Part shown: in pieces, positions 33,801 through 47,100 of the stretch
How positions within the stretch are numbered: position 1 is the first letter of the stretch
How the letters are laid out: each line of letters begins with the position of its first letter
From: Sciurus carolinensis
Taxonomy: Eukaryota; Chordata; Mammalia; Rodentia; Sciuridae
Length of the DNA stretch: 64,000 bases
NCBI RefSeq assembly: GCF_902686445.1
Contig: NC_062219.1
Span: 112,469,160-112,533,159 of the forward strand
Direction: 5' to 3'
Notes under the pieces: model-generated
The model's input: only the letters and a program-made list of their open reading frames with translations
What the model was told of the DNA's origin: nothing
Databases searched by the model: none
Position numbers and translations under genes: made by a program

Positions 33801-35959
33801 ATGTACCCTGCCTCTCAACCATCAAGCCACCCTCTACCTGAACCCCACAGAATAATGCCAGTAACTAAACAAGCTACTCGTAGCCGTCCCAATCTCCGTG
33901 TGATCCCCACTGTGACTCCTGATGAGCCAAAACAGGAGGAGTCAGTCCTAGGCCCAATTCCTACTGCCCAAGTGCCTGTGCAGGTGTCTATTCCATCACT
34001 CATAAGATACAATCCAGAGAAGATCTCTGATGAAAAGAACCGTGCCTCCCAGAAGCAGAAGGTAAATGTTAGCTTTGGGTATCACATGTCCAAGTTTTCT
34101 GTTTTAACATAAAATTTGTCACTTAGAAGGGACTGAAAATTTATAAATCCCTTCCAATTTCTTCAGATGTTACTGTCATTACCCTAAGTAATATATGTAG
34201 CCTCTTTGATCTCACATGTTTTCTCATTACAACTAAACAAAATGTGTGGCCATAGGTCACTGTGATTGATAGACAATTTTGGATCCTGGGAATTGAACCT
34301 AGAGGTGCTTTACCACTGAGCTACATCCCCAGCCCTTTTATGTTTTATTTTGAGACAGGGTCTTGCCAAGTTGCTTAGGGCCTTGCTAAATTAGAGAGGA
34401 TATCCCTGAGCTTGCAGTCCTGCTTCAGCCTCCTGAGTTGCTGGGATCACAGGCGTGCACCACCACACCCAGCTGACTTTTTAAAATGTTTATTTCTTGG
34501 TACATGGTAATGGTCTTAGAACACTGAGGGTAGGAGCTGGGAGTCTTGAAGTCCCCCATATTCACATTTTTTTTTCCAGTTTAAAAAAAATTAGCTAATC
34601 TTTAGAAGACAAAAAAAAAAAAAAAAAAAAAAAAAAACCCAAAACCAAACAAAAGAAAAAATTTTTAAAAATTTTCTATTGTAGTTGGATACTTTCAGTC
34701 TTTATACCCTGAACTTCAACCTTTAGTTTTATTGACTTCTTTTGGGGAAGGGGATAGGTTCACTAAATATGAAACTTAAGACTTGAGAGACAGTGTTTGG
34801 AGACTGAGCACTTTTAAGAGCTAGCACTTAAGTCAGGGTTGATAATTTGTAGGGTTTTCTCACTGGCTTATTAAAGACTAAGCCTTGTTTGTTTTTTTCC
34901 ATTAGGTGGTAGTAATGTGGTTGAAATATCATGAACTTTAGGGCAGATACACCTTTTTTTAAGGTATTCTTACTCTGTGACTTTGGGTAAGTTACTTAAT
35001 CTTGCACAACCTCAGTTTTCTTAACTGTAAAATAAAGAAAATGTGAGGACTAAATAATATGAAATATGTAATGCACCTGATACAGTGACTCACCCATAAC
35101 AAACATTAGTTCCCTTCTCCATGGTTTTTTTGGGCTCAGAACCACTGTCCAGTAGTTGCTGTGACTCTAGGTGTGTCTTGCATAAAGAGAACTTTCTGGG
35201 CAGTGTAGTTCTAAAAAGAAGGATAATGCTATTCTGGGGTTCACTACATAGTCAGAACCTCTGTGTATAGGCATTTGGTCCTTAGCTTAAGATATATAGC
35301 ACAGGGCTGGGTTGTGGCTCAGTGGTAGAATGTTTGCCTAGCACATGTGAGGGACTGGGTTTGATCCTCAGTACCACATGAAAATAAATAAAATAAAGGT
35401 ATTGTGTTCATCTCCAACTACAAAAAAAAAAAAAAAAAAACTTTAAAAAAGGATACATAGCACAAAGCTTTCTGGAAGAGAACAGTAGGAAAGGGAGAAT
35501 GTTGGAAGCTGAGGGACTCTTACCGTTTTGTACTTTGCAGGTTATTGAAGAGAGGGAAAAACTAAAGAGTGACCGGGAGGCCCGCCAGAAAAAAATGTAC
35601 TATCTCAGGACTGAGTTGGAGCGGCTTCATAAACAACAAGGTATCAGGCACCTCCTTTGCATGCCTACTTTTTAACTTTAGTAGGAGACCCAAGTAGAGA
35701 GGTATAGTTACTCTCAGTTCAGTGACTTAAAGTCTGGCTTTAAAATTTTTTTTTTTTTTTACAAAGGTCTGGGGATGTGGCTCTTTACTTGCCTATCATG
35801 CACAAAGCCTTGGATTCTGTCCCCAGCACTACACATATACACACAAATAATAATTATCATTAACATAGACCTAGAGATAAGTTGCAGTAACAGTACAAAG
35901 AATTCTCAGGTACTCTTTTCCAGATTATTAACATCTTACTACATTTGCTCTATTATTTC

Positions 35960-36007
<48 letters not shown>

Positions 36008-39000
36008 TTTATCTGAACCCTTACAGTAAGTTGTAGATATGACTCTTTGTGGCTTCTGTATAAAACAAAGAATTCACATACATAACCATAGTGTACTAAT
36101 TGAAATGAGAAAGTTAACAGTAATATAATACTGTTGTCTAGGCTACCAGTCTTATTCAGAGTTCACAATTGTTCCAGTAATGTCCTTTATAGCAAAAGAA
36201 ATTATAAGATTATTCATCACATTCAGTTGTCATATTCTTTTAATCTTTTATCTTTTAATAATAGTTTCTGAGTCTTTGTGTTTGATAACACTGACATTTT
36301 AGAAGAGTCACGTATTTTGTAGAATGTTTCAATTTTGGTTTTCTGATGTTTCCTTATGATTAAATTTGGATTATTCATTTTGGGGACAAACATTACAAAA
36401 GTGATGCCAAGTTCTTATCAGGTATTGATTTATCACATTATTGGTGATGTTAACTTTGATCATTTGGTTTAAGGTGATGTCTTCCAGGTTTCTCCACAAT
36501 AACATTCTATTTTTATCCTTATATGAGATATCTTATAGTATCTTATGTATAAGATACTTTTTAAACTCTTTTTTATTTATAGATGGACATAATATCTTTA
36601 TTTTATTTATTTTTATGTGGTGCTGAGGATCAAACCCAGTGCCTCACATGTGCCAGGCAAGCACTCTACCACTGAGCCATAACCAGTCCCTTATGTATAA
36701 GATATTTATAAATATAGGGAAGTACTTTGAGATTATGTAAATATTCAGTTACTCTTCAACTTCCACCCACTAATTTTATCATTCAATGATGATTCTTGTC
36801 TGAAATAGTAATTTATTATTTTTTGGTGATACTAGGGATTGAACCCAGCAGCATTTGCTTCTGAGCTGTAGTCCCACACCTTTTTTTTATTTTTACAGAC
36901 TGCGTTTTGATTCGTTGTACCACAAATGGGGTACAACTTTTCATTTCTGTGGTTGTACATGATGTAGATTCACATCATTTGTGTAACCATACATGTACAT
37001 AGGGTAAGGATGTCTGTCTCATTCCACTATCTTTCCTACCCCTGCCCCCTCCCGCCTCTCATGTACCTCTACACAATCCAGAGTTCCTCCATTCTTCTCT
37101 TACCACCCCACACTACCTCCCCAGCCCTTTTTTAAATTTTATTTTGAGATAGGGTCTTGCTAAGTTGCCCAGCCTGTCCTTGAACTTGTGATCCTCCTAC
37201 CTCAGTCTCTCAAGTAGCTGACTTTACAGTTTTGTACCACCACATCAGGCAAAATAGTGATTTTGCAATTTCACCATTCCTACTTTTACTAATTGGCTTT
37301 CTATCAAAAGGAGGAACTTCCTTACCCCTACACCCATTTGTTTTTTCTTTTTTTTTAAATAGTTTTATTTAAAAAAATTTTTTTTAGATGTTGATAGACC
37401 TTTATTTTATTCATTTATTTATATGTGGTGCTGAGAATGGAACCCAGTGCCTCACACATACTGGGCAAGCACTCTACCACTGAGCCACAACCCCAGCCTC
37501 ACCCATTTGTTTACTCACTTATATCAGTGTAAATTCATAGATTCTTCCTTTAGTAGTAGTAGTTATAACCTTTCATTATTGTTATTTTCAGGCTCAAATT
37601 GTATCAAATTTAGCTAGTGGAGCTCCTTTGAGTGGCTTCGGTGACCTTTTAACATGACCTCATCATTTTTTGAGCATTTCCTTCCTTTTTGGCCCAAGAT
37701 GTTTCATGATGCTTTACTTTTCATTCCATTTCTTCTATGCTTTTAGGAATTTACATGCATAAAGGAAAGAATTTAACAAGGCTTCTAAATAATGCAGCTT
37801 GATGATAGTATGAAAGAACAGAAAATAGGAGAAAATATAATTATTTCTGTTTTGGTTTGTTTCGCTTAGGCATGAGCAAGCTAATTATCCTATGAGGTTT
37901 AATCCATGAGGACATAGGTAGAATAGGAGATAATGTTAGGTGAAACTGAGGTGAAACCTAAACCTCAGCGTAGAGGTTGGTGTGGTATCCTTAAATCAGA
38001 TAAAGTCAAATATGTGTCTTTGAATGGTTTTTACCCTTTAAATAATACTCTGGCTCTATGAAGAGAGGATAACTGCTATATTCATAGTTACAACATTTAT
38101 TAATTTTCATAGGGAATACAACCACACAAACTCGTAAATTCTGTTTAGGGAGTTCATGGAGCCCCTGAAGCCTATCCATAGATCTTAGCTAATAACACCT
38201 ACAGAAAAAAATAATCTCTTATCCTTCACCTTCATAGAAGATTCACCTAAGCCAGCCTTTGTGGAAGGAAAGTCTTATTTGCCCTTAGAAGCTTGTGTGG
38301 AGAGTGATTTTTGTAACCATAATGCACTGATAGATTACTACTTATAAATGAAAAATGACTCATCTTAATTTATTTTCTGTTTCTTTCTGTTGACATTTGA
38401 CTACTCAGGGGAAATGCTGCGCAAGAAACGAAGGGAGAAGGATGGCCACAAAGACCCACTTCTGGTGGAGGTGAGTCGGCTTCAGGACAACATCATGAAG
38501 GACATTGCAGAGCTACGACAAGAGGCAGAAGAGGCAGAAAAGAAGCAATCCGAACTGGACAAAGTGGCTCAGATCTTGGGAATTAACATTTTTGATAAAT
38601 CCCAGAAATCTTATAATGACAGTAAAGAACCTGCAGAAAAGACTGGGAGAGCAGAAAAATCTAAGAGCCCAGAAAAAATGTCATCCTCAAACTCTTCTTC
38701 CAACAACAAGGTAATAACTCTTCCATTTCTATTATGTCTTTTTTTTCTCATAGACTTCTACAGAAGCTTTCTATCATTATTTTAACTTTACCTTCCAATC
38801 TGTTCTTAATTATTAGAATCATTTTCTTAAAGTCTAGATCAGATCATGGAATTTCAGCAGTTCCGTTACCCACAAAGAATAATCCAGAATCTTTAGTATT
38901 CAAAGCCTTCCATGTTCTTGTTCTAGCATTTACTCCTTAATTCATTCCAGTCTGACTTCTTATCTATTCACAACTTAAGTTCCTACCATGTTGCTAAAGC

Positions 39001-41127
39001 CAGTGAATATATTTCAGTTTTCAAATCAGCAGCATTTGACATAGGGAACCATTATCTCCTATAAATGCTTTCTTCCCTTGGCTTCCATCACACTTCTTTT
39101 TCTCCTAGTATATTGGGTGCTGCTCTTTGGTCTCCTTTGCTGCCTATTGTCCCATAGATGATCTTTAACTATTTCACAGGGCTCAGTCCTAGCCCAGTTC
39201 TTCAGAATTCTACTCTTTCTCCCCAAGCCATTACTCAGTTCTATGCTGAAATACCATGTACTTCTTCCAGTTTTATATTTGAGTTCAAATGATTCTTAGT
39301 GTTTTAACAGCCCACTTACTATTTCTGCTTCATTGTCTCACAGGCACTTCAAATTCAGCATATCCTAAACCTAAAATTAATGACTGCACTCAACCTCTCT
39401 CCAACTCTAATGTTACCCATTCTCAGTGAATTGCACCACTATTCAACAGTTTTCATGCTAATACCTGAAAAGCATTTTTAGTACTTTCCTCTCCCTGTCT
39501 GCCCTATACCCATCAATTACAAATTCCGTGCACTCTTCCTCTGAAGTAAATCCTAATCCCATTCACCTTACCATCTCCATTGCCATCCAGGTAACTTAAA
39601 TTCTTGCTTGTACTGCCTTGTGCTTATTTTCTTCATATATAGCCAGCAATTGTGATGCTTACTACCTTATTTACATCTTCCGTTTCATTGCATGCTTCTT
39701 TTCCTTCTTGTTCACTATACTTTATTTACTAGTCTTTTTAATTCCTCAGATATATAATCCACTCCAGTGCCTTTGCATCTGCCCTTTATTTACCATGCAA
39801 GCCCAACTCTTTCTTTATCCTCTCTTGTAACTAACTCACGTACATCCTTCAGATCATAACTTAAATTACTTCTCTGACTCACTTTCCTGATTCCCCAGAT
39901 TATTAAATTTGCCCAATATGTACTCTCATAATAACTTATAATTTTCCTTCATGGCATTTATGATGGTTGTGATTATATAATTATATGTGTTCCCTCAGTT
40001 AAATTTTAAAGTTCAGAGAATCACGAGCTGTATCTGTCTCATTCTCCAGCATATTCTCCAGCACATAGCTCAGTGACAAAAGGCACATCAGTAATGACTA
40101 GTAGTCGGGAAATACTACATTACATCTTATACTCCTACCACCTCAGATTACTTACTTTTCCAGTTGTGCAATATGCTATTACACTTCCCTGATTTTTAAT
40201 CTTTCTCTTAAGTCTCCACTCATCCATTGAGGCCCAACTTGAATAATCCCTCCTCCATGAAGAATTATCAGAATTCCACCTAGTTTGAGCCCTTCTTTGC
40301 ATTCCCATAATGCCTGCCTGCCTTCCTTCCTTCCTTCCTTCCTTCCTTTCCTTCGGATTGAACCCAGAGCCTCATAGATGCTAGGTAAGCACTCTACCAC
40401 TGAGCTATATTTTCAGTCCTTATTTGTTTCTTTGTAAGATTTATTTTTATTCTGTCTTATTTAAAAACTGTTGTTTTGTTTTGTTTTTGATATCAGGGAA
40501 CTTTTTACTACTGAGCCACATTCCCAGCCTTTTTTATTTTTTATTTTGAGACAGGGTCTTGCTAAATTGCATAGGGTCTCACTAAGTTGCTGAGGGGGCC
40601 TTGAAATTGTGATCCTCTTGCCTCCACCTCCCAAGTTGCTGGGATTATAGGTGTGCACCACTGCACCCAGCTAAAGACTGTTCTTAATGCCTGGCTCCTC
40701 ACTAAATGAGAGCTGCTTTTATTTTTTATTTTTAAATGTGATTCTGGGAATTGAACCCAGGGCCTTGTGCATGTGAGGAATGTACCCTACCAACTGAGCT
40801 ATATCCCCAGCCCTATATGAGGGTTTCTTTAGGATAAAAGAATATAACTTGTTTCTTTGTGTTCCCCATAGCATCCAGTATGTCTTGCACATAGTAGGTA
40901 CTGAGTTAATGTTGAGATGTAGGAAATAGGATATTCTGTGTCATTTATCTACAAATTGTAATTTCTGTCTTCCTGGAAGAGTGCTCTTTTTTAACTAGGT
41001 AGGACTACAGTCTCTTGATTCCTGGATCTTGAGCCCAGGACCTTTGGTGGGAGAAAAGCATAAAAGTTCTGTCCCTTTGGGTTGACTTCAGCATTAGGTT
41101 TCTACTTATGAAGCAATAGCATGGTCA

Positions 41128-41192
<65 letters not shown>

Positions 41193-44100
41193 TTTTAAAG
41201 TTGTAGATGAACACGATACCTTTATTTTATTTATTTATTTTTATGTAGTGCTGAGGATTGAACCCAGTGCATCACATGTCCTAAGCAAGTGTTCTACCAC
41301 TGAGTTACAACCCCAGCCTATCCATCATCTTAATTTGGGTATATCTTTTATGTTCTCTAAAGCTCACAGGGATATGGTAGAATCAAGCTTTCATGTCATC
41401 AGTAAGGAATGTTGCACTTATAAATTTTCCTATTTGTCCTTTGTTTTTCTTCTTTATATGTCTGTCTTTCTCACTCTCTTTGAGATGCCAGTGATCAAAC
41501 CCAGAGCCTTCTGCATACTAAGCAGGCACTCTCCTACTGAGCTACATCCCCAGTCTTTTGCTACTCTTTAAAATGTATAGTTGGAACCAGGCATGGTGGT
41601 GTACACTGGTAATCTCAATGGCTTGGGAAGGTGAGGCAGGAAGATCACGAATTCAAAGCAATCCTCAGAAACTTAGTGAGGCACTAAGCAACTCAGTGAG
41701 ACCCTTTCTCTGAATAAAATACAAAAAAGGACTGGGGATATACCTCAGTGGTTGAATGTCCCTGGGTTCAATCCCCAGTACCCTCTCCCCGAAAAAATAA
41801 AATAAAATAAAAGTAGGTTTGAGATTTTCTTACTTTTTATTTCAGAAAAATATGTACACACACAAACCTATAATTCCATCTACATAGAGATAGTTATTCA
41901 TCCCTCAGTATATATTATTCCAAATATTCTTATTTTGTTCGTTAATTTACTTAACAAATACTTATCAATCACGAAGTGTCAGGCATTAATCTATGGGACG
42001 GATAACAGGAAACAATATGGATCCATATTCTCATGACATTGAAAAAGATAGACAATAAATAAACAAGTACAAGTTAGGTAATGACAGATGTCTAAAAAAA
42101 GAATGCAAGTTAAGGGGTATAGAGAGGTTAGAGAAGGTCTCTTGAATAAAGTGACATGTAACATTCTATACCTACTTACATATCTTTTTTAAACATTTTT
42201 TTTAGTTGTAGATGGACACAATGCCTTTATTTTGTTTATTTTTATGTGGTACTGAGGATTGAACCCAGTGCCTCACATATGGTAGGCAAGTGCTCTACCA
42301 CTGAGCTACAGCCCCACACCTTACGTATCTTTTGATTATTCAAGTGAATTTTGTTACTTTTTTCAGTGTATCATGAATGTCTTTCCATCTCAGTAAATTT
42401 ACTTCTGTAATATAACTTTAATAACTTTATTTTTTATTGTTTTCGTTTTATGGAGAGCAAAATTTATTTGACCAATCAAATCACCTTTGTTTGACATAAT
42501 AATTTCCTTAGAATAAATGTCAAGGAGTGGAATTGTTGAGTCAAAGGGTGTACGGATTTTTTTTTTTTTTTTTTTTAACTGAACTGGGGATGGAACCCAG
42601 AGCTTTGTGCATGCTAAGCAAGTGTTCTACCACTGAGGTACCACTCTAGCCCCATCATTTTGAGTTATGTAGTATGTATTCCTAGATTGTCTTCTAGAAG
42701 ATGTTACCAGTTAATACTCCTTCTAGCAGCTTAGGAACTCTCCCATTCTCTACTAGCTGAGTGTAATCTCTTTAGTGTCTTTTGAATAGGACTCTGATAG
42801 GAAAAGAGTATCTTTGAAGTCCTTATTTTTTTCCCTTTCTCTGTCTCCTGTCTATTCTCCACCAACCAGAATTGCAGGTACCTAGTTTCTTTATCTAGTC
42901 TACTATAGAATGCCATCCATACTTACCTACTCTCCGTTGCAAAATTATCTTTTTTTTGGTATCTTATACCCCAACATTAACCAAATTTATCAATTCCTCA
43001 GAGCCATCATCCCAGCTTGGTGACTAATTCATATTACAGTACTTATTGATAATTTAACATTGGCAAGTTTTTTGTTTTGTTTTGTTTTTGTGGTACTGAG
43101 GATTGAACCCAGGGCACTTTACCATTGAGCTATATCCCCAGCACTTCTTAAGTTACATTTTGAGGCAGGGTCTTGCTAAATTGCCAAGGCTGGCCTTGAA
43201 CTTGTGATTCTCCTGCCTTAGCCTCCCAAGTTGCTAAAATTACAGGTGTGCACAACCATGCCTGGCTGGGAGTTAGGTTTTAAAAGAGAATTTGTGTTAA
43301 CTCAAAGGTGTTAAATTCTAATGGTGACCTTTATGCAGTTAGGAATATTTTACCCAGATTGCTTTAAGTCATCCCACCTAAATGACAGTCTGCTTCTTTA
43401 AAAAAATATATTTTTAGTTGTAGATGGACACAATACCTTTACTCATTTATGTTTATGTGGTGCTGAGGATTAAACCCAGTGCCTCACACGTACTAGGAAA
43501 GCACTCACTCTACCACTGAGCTACAACCCCAGCCCCTACAGTCTGCTTTATAATGCACACCAGCCCTACTCCCCTTTTCTATACCAGGATTCATATGATG
43601 AGTGAGTTCACTATCACCTATTTTCTTCATTTACTTTACTTTACCTGTCAGTTACCTTTTCCATTTTGGTTTTTCTCCCCTCTCTAGTTGTCACTATGAT
43701 TTTAAAATTGAACTAGTGTATTTGGTCGTGTAGGTAACAGGTTGGTTATCTACCAAAGGGTATATACAGTGAAAAGACTCCTCCTACACTTGTTTTCCAT
43801 TTCCCCTCCCCAGAGGGAGTCAATGTTTCCACAATTTGGGGTATTTTAGAGATATTTAAGGATATGTGAGCAACTATATTGCCATTATGCTTTATTTTTT
43901 GTGATGTGATAGAACTATGGGTTCTAATTAGTTCTCTTTGAGCCTTGGAGACAGGTTTCCCTTGGGTTTCTGCCCAGCTTGTATAGCCTTTTAGGTATTG
44001 GAAATGTGATCATATAACTTTATTTCTGTTATTACAACTATTTGATTTTTCTGAGAGAAGACAAATCCAGACTACCTTGAATTCTTTTTAAGTGCAGGTT

Positions 44101-47100
44101 TTTCCCTTCTAGGAATCAAAAGTAAACAATGAGAAGTCCCGTATTAAGAGCCCCAAGCCTGCCGAAAGCCCCCAGCCAGCTGCTAAGCAGTCTGATCAAC
44201 CCATTGCTGCTTATGAGTATTATGATGCTGGCAATCACTGGTGCAAAGACTGCAATACCATATGTGGGACCATGTTTGACTTCTTCACCCATATGCACAA
44301 TAAGAAGCACACACAGGTAGGTATCCTGCCTTCTCTTTCCACTATCACCCTCATTCCCTTCCAACTTCTCTACCCCCATCTACACTACAAAACTGGAAAA
44401 TGAAACATGCTCATGGGCAGGAACCCAATCTGAAGAGCCAAGAGGTACCAACAAAGGAGACACCACCCCAGGGTCCAGGGGACCTGCCTATAACTAAACA
44501 CCATGACAAGTGTAAGTGAGGCTTCTGCCTCTTTTGATTCCTTGAGTACCTGATTTTTTGTTTCATTTTATCTGTTTTTAGTACTTGCTCTAACATGTGT
44601 TTACCTTTTCCACAGGTGAATTCCGTTTAAACAGTTGGCAGAGGGGGTGGGTAGAGGTGGGAAGCTAGGGTCTTCTGGTTCCCTGGTCTTATGTGTGGGG
44701 GAAAAAAGAGAAAAGTGGGTCATTGAGTTTTTAGTGCTGTTGTGTGAGCGCCTCTGCCTCTTGCAAATAGACACTGGATCCCTACAACAGACCTTGGGCT
44801 TCAAAGACCCAGAGTGAGGCCAAGCAAGATGCTGTAAAACGCACTGACAAGATAACTGTTCCTGCAAAAGGTGGGTTTCCTCTCTACCTCCTTTTTGGTT
44901 TCCTTACATTCAGCCAACAAAGAGGTGTCCCTGAACTAAAGTGCTAGGAAGCAGCATAGTGTGAGTCATGGACATTCCTTTTAACAAATCTATTAAGAAA
45001 GCCTTCTGTGTGCAAAACATTATACTAGGTCTTGATGATATAAAGACATCTATAAGCTAATGATCTCTACCCATGTGACCAGAATTCAGTTAACAGGATG
45101 TGAATTACATATTTAGCACTTAAAGCATAGCAGAACAACTGTATTTGTCATTGACTTAATCACTAAAATATTAGAAATCCAGTTATAAAGGACAGTAAGA
45201 TGATTTAACAGCTTTTTAAATTAAGAACTATAACATGATGAGTTGTTGCTATTAAGTGGTAAATGAAAAGTAAAGTTTCTTGGTCTTTAAACTTTTTAAT
45301 TTCTTAAACTTCACAAGTAGTGCTACCACTACATTAAGATCTACAGAAAATAGTTTCTTGAGCAATTAATTAATTAACAGGAGATATCCTCATATACATA
45401 TTAATGGGCTGTTTGGGAGTATAGTTTTAAATCTGGTAAGATACTTAGTGCAAGTTAGAGTTTGAGGAGAATCAGCAATAGGAATGGGTCTACCACAGGA
45501 GAATCCTGAATTAACCATAGTGTCCCCAAGAGATAGAAGGAATAAAGGTCAAGAGCTCAAGCCTTAGATTGGGAAGACTATGCCTTTGGGATCCATTTGC
45601 TACTTCTGACTCCAAAGTGGGTAAGGTCCTCTTACCATAATTATTTTACTGCGAAGGGATGGTGGAATTTCTTTTGGTTGCTGTCATTTTGGTGGAAAAG
45701 ACTTATTTCCTTAACTTTCTTAACTTTCTTCTGTTTCTTTCAGGCTCCGAGTTTCTGATTCCTATCACTGGGTTTTATTGCCAGCTTTGTGAGGAATTTT
45801 TGGGGATCCAATTTCTGGAGAGCAACATGTGAAGGGTCACCAACACAATGAGAAATACAAGGTTGTAGTACCTTATGGAGTTTCCCACTTTCTGCAGTAA
45901 TTCTTTTGACTTTATCAAGCTTCAGAGCTAGAGATAGTTATTGACACTTTAAATTCCATAACCAGTAGGATGTTCTCCAATCTTAGTGAGAGATGCAATA
46001 GAATCATTAATATTCTTGAAAAGTTTACTGTAGGGATTTCTTCTAAGTGAATCGTAACAGTGGCAGGACCAAGATTTTTCTCTCTTTTGGTATTTTTACC
46101 AGTTGTTGTGCCTTTTTCATTTCTTTTCACAGAGATATGTGGATGAAAAACCCATTGTATGAGGAGCGGCGGAATCTGGACCGCCAAGCTGGCTTGGCTG
46201 TGGTTCTAGAGACAGAACGGCGACGGCAGAATGAGCTAAAGCGCAAACTTAGTGAGAAACCAAAGGAGGAAAGGAAAGAAAAAAAGGCAAAAGTTGTGAA
46301 GAAGCAAAGGAAGATGATAAGGTCTCTGTGGAATTAGAAGACCAACTCCTGAGGGTGGGAACTCCCCTGAAAAAACTGAAAATAAAAGAAATGCTAGCAT
46401 CAAACTCCAGTTAAAAGAAGAGGTAAGAAGGAATCACCAACATCATCTTCTTTGGGAAGTTTAGTTGGAAGAAGCCAGAAAAAGAGGAGGAAAAAAGTTC
46501 AGTGGTGGCCTCAGGTATCCTTAAGGAAGAGATTATGGAAAGCAGTAAGGACAAAGAAGATGGCAAGCTGAAGCTGGGAAGGCAAAACCCATCAAAATTA
46601 AGCTCTCTGGGAAAACTGTTGTTGCACATACCAGCCCCTGGATGCCTGTTGTGACAACTTCAACACAGACTAAGATCCGACCCAACCTGCCTATTCCATC
46701 TACAGTACTCCGCAAATCAGGTTCAGCTACAGTGAGCAAGCCTGCTCCTCTTAATACCTTTCTGTCTATCAAATCCTCTGGAACCATGCTAAAACCTCTA
46801 CCAGTGGTTAAAGAATCTTCAGCCGATCTCCTCTTGCCTCCAGACATCATCTCTAAAGCTTTTGGAGGAGAAGAGGTGATTCTAAAAGGGTCTCCAGAGG
46901 AAAAAATGGTGCTGGCTGATAAGATTGAGCCATCCCATATACCTGAGCAAATGTTGCCACCTCCTCCACCGCCACCACCACCACCACCTCCACCTCCACC
47001 ACCCCCAGTTATACCTCATCCAGCTGCTTCATCTCCCACCCAAGCAAATGCTCTCTTGGCTCCTATAAAATCAAACTCATTTATATCTCAGACTCTTAGT

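Larger units (their letters stand above)
34062..35540 (+). other. ZNF318: ZNF318 intron 4
   Basis: 1.48 kb. Holds a B1-dID (34277-34473), a poly(A) tract (34610-34637), a MIR (34960-35115) and a long-tailed ID (35305-35451). Confidence 0.93.
35835..37760 (-). repeat. Old antisense L1 3' region, interrupted
   Basis: The plus strand carries a well-known reverse-complement L1M 3' series: 'aattttatctgaaccctta', 'atgtcctttatagcaaaaga', 'gatgttaactttgatcattt' and 'caggtttctccac'. It is split by a long-tailed ID, a B1-dID with an inserted purine-headed repeat, and another long-tailed ID. Confidence 0.85.
35641..38408 (+). other. ZNF318: ZNF318 intron 5
   Basis: 2.8 kb, about two thirds of it an antisense L1 (35835-37760). 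The rest (37760-38408) shows no repeat and no exon. Confidence 0.92.
38711..44112 (+). other. ZNF318: ZNF318 intron 6
   Basis: 5.4 kb. It starts with an L2-derived block (38950-40110), followed by alternating ID, B1-dID and long-tailed ID SINEs to 43540. 43540-44112 shows nothing recognised. Confidence 0.92.

Noticed and set aside
44116..44379. 87-codon minus-strand frame over exon 7
   Set aside because: It is the shadow of a real coding exon, with no splice or homology support of its own.
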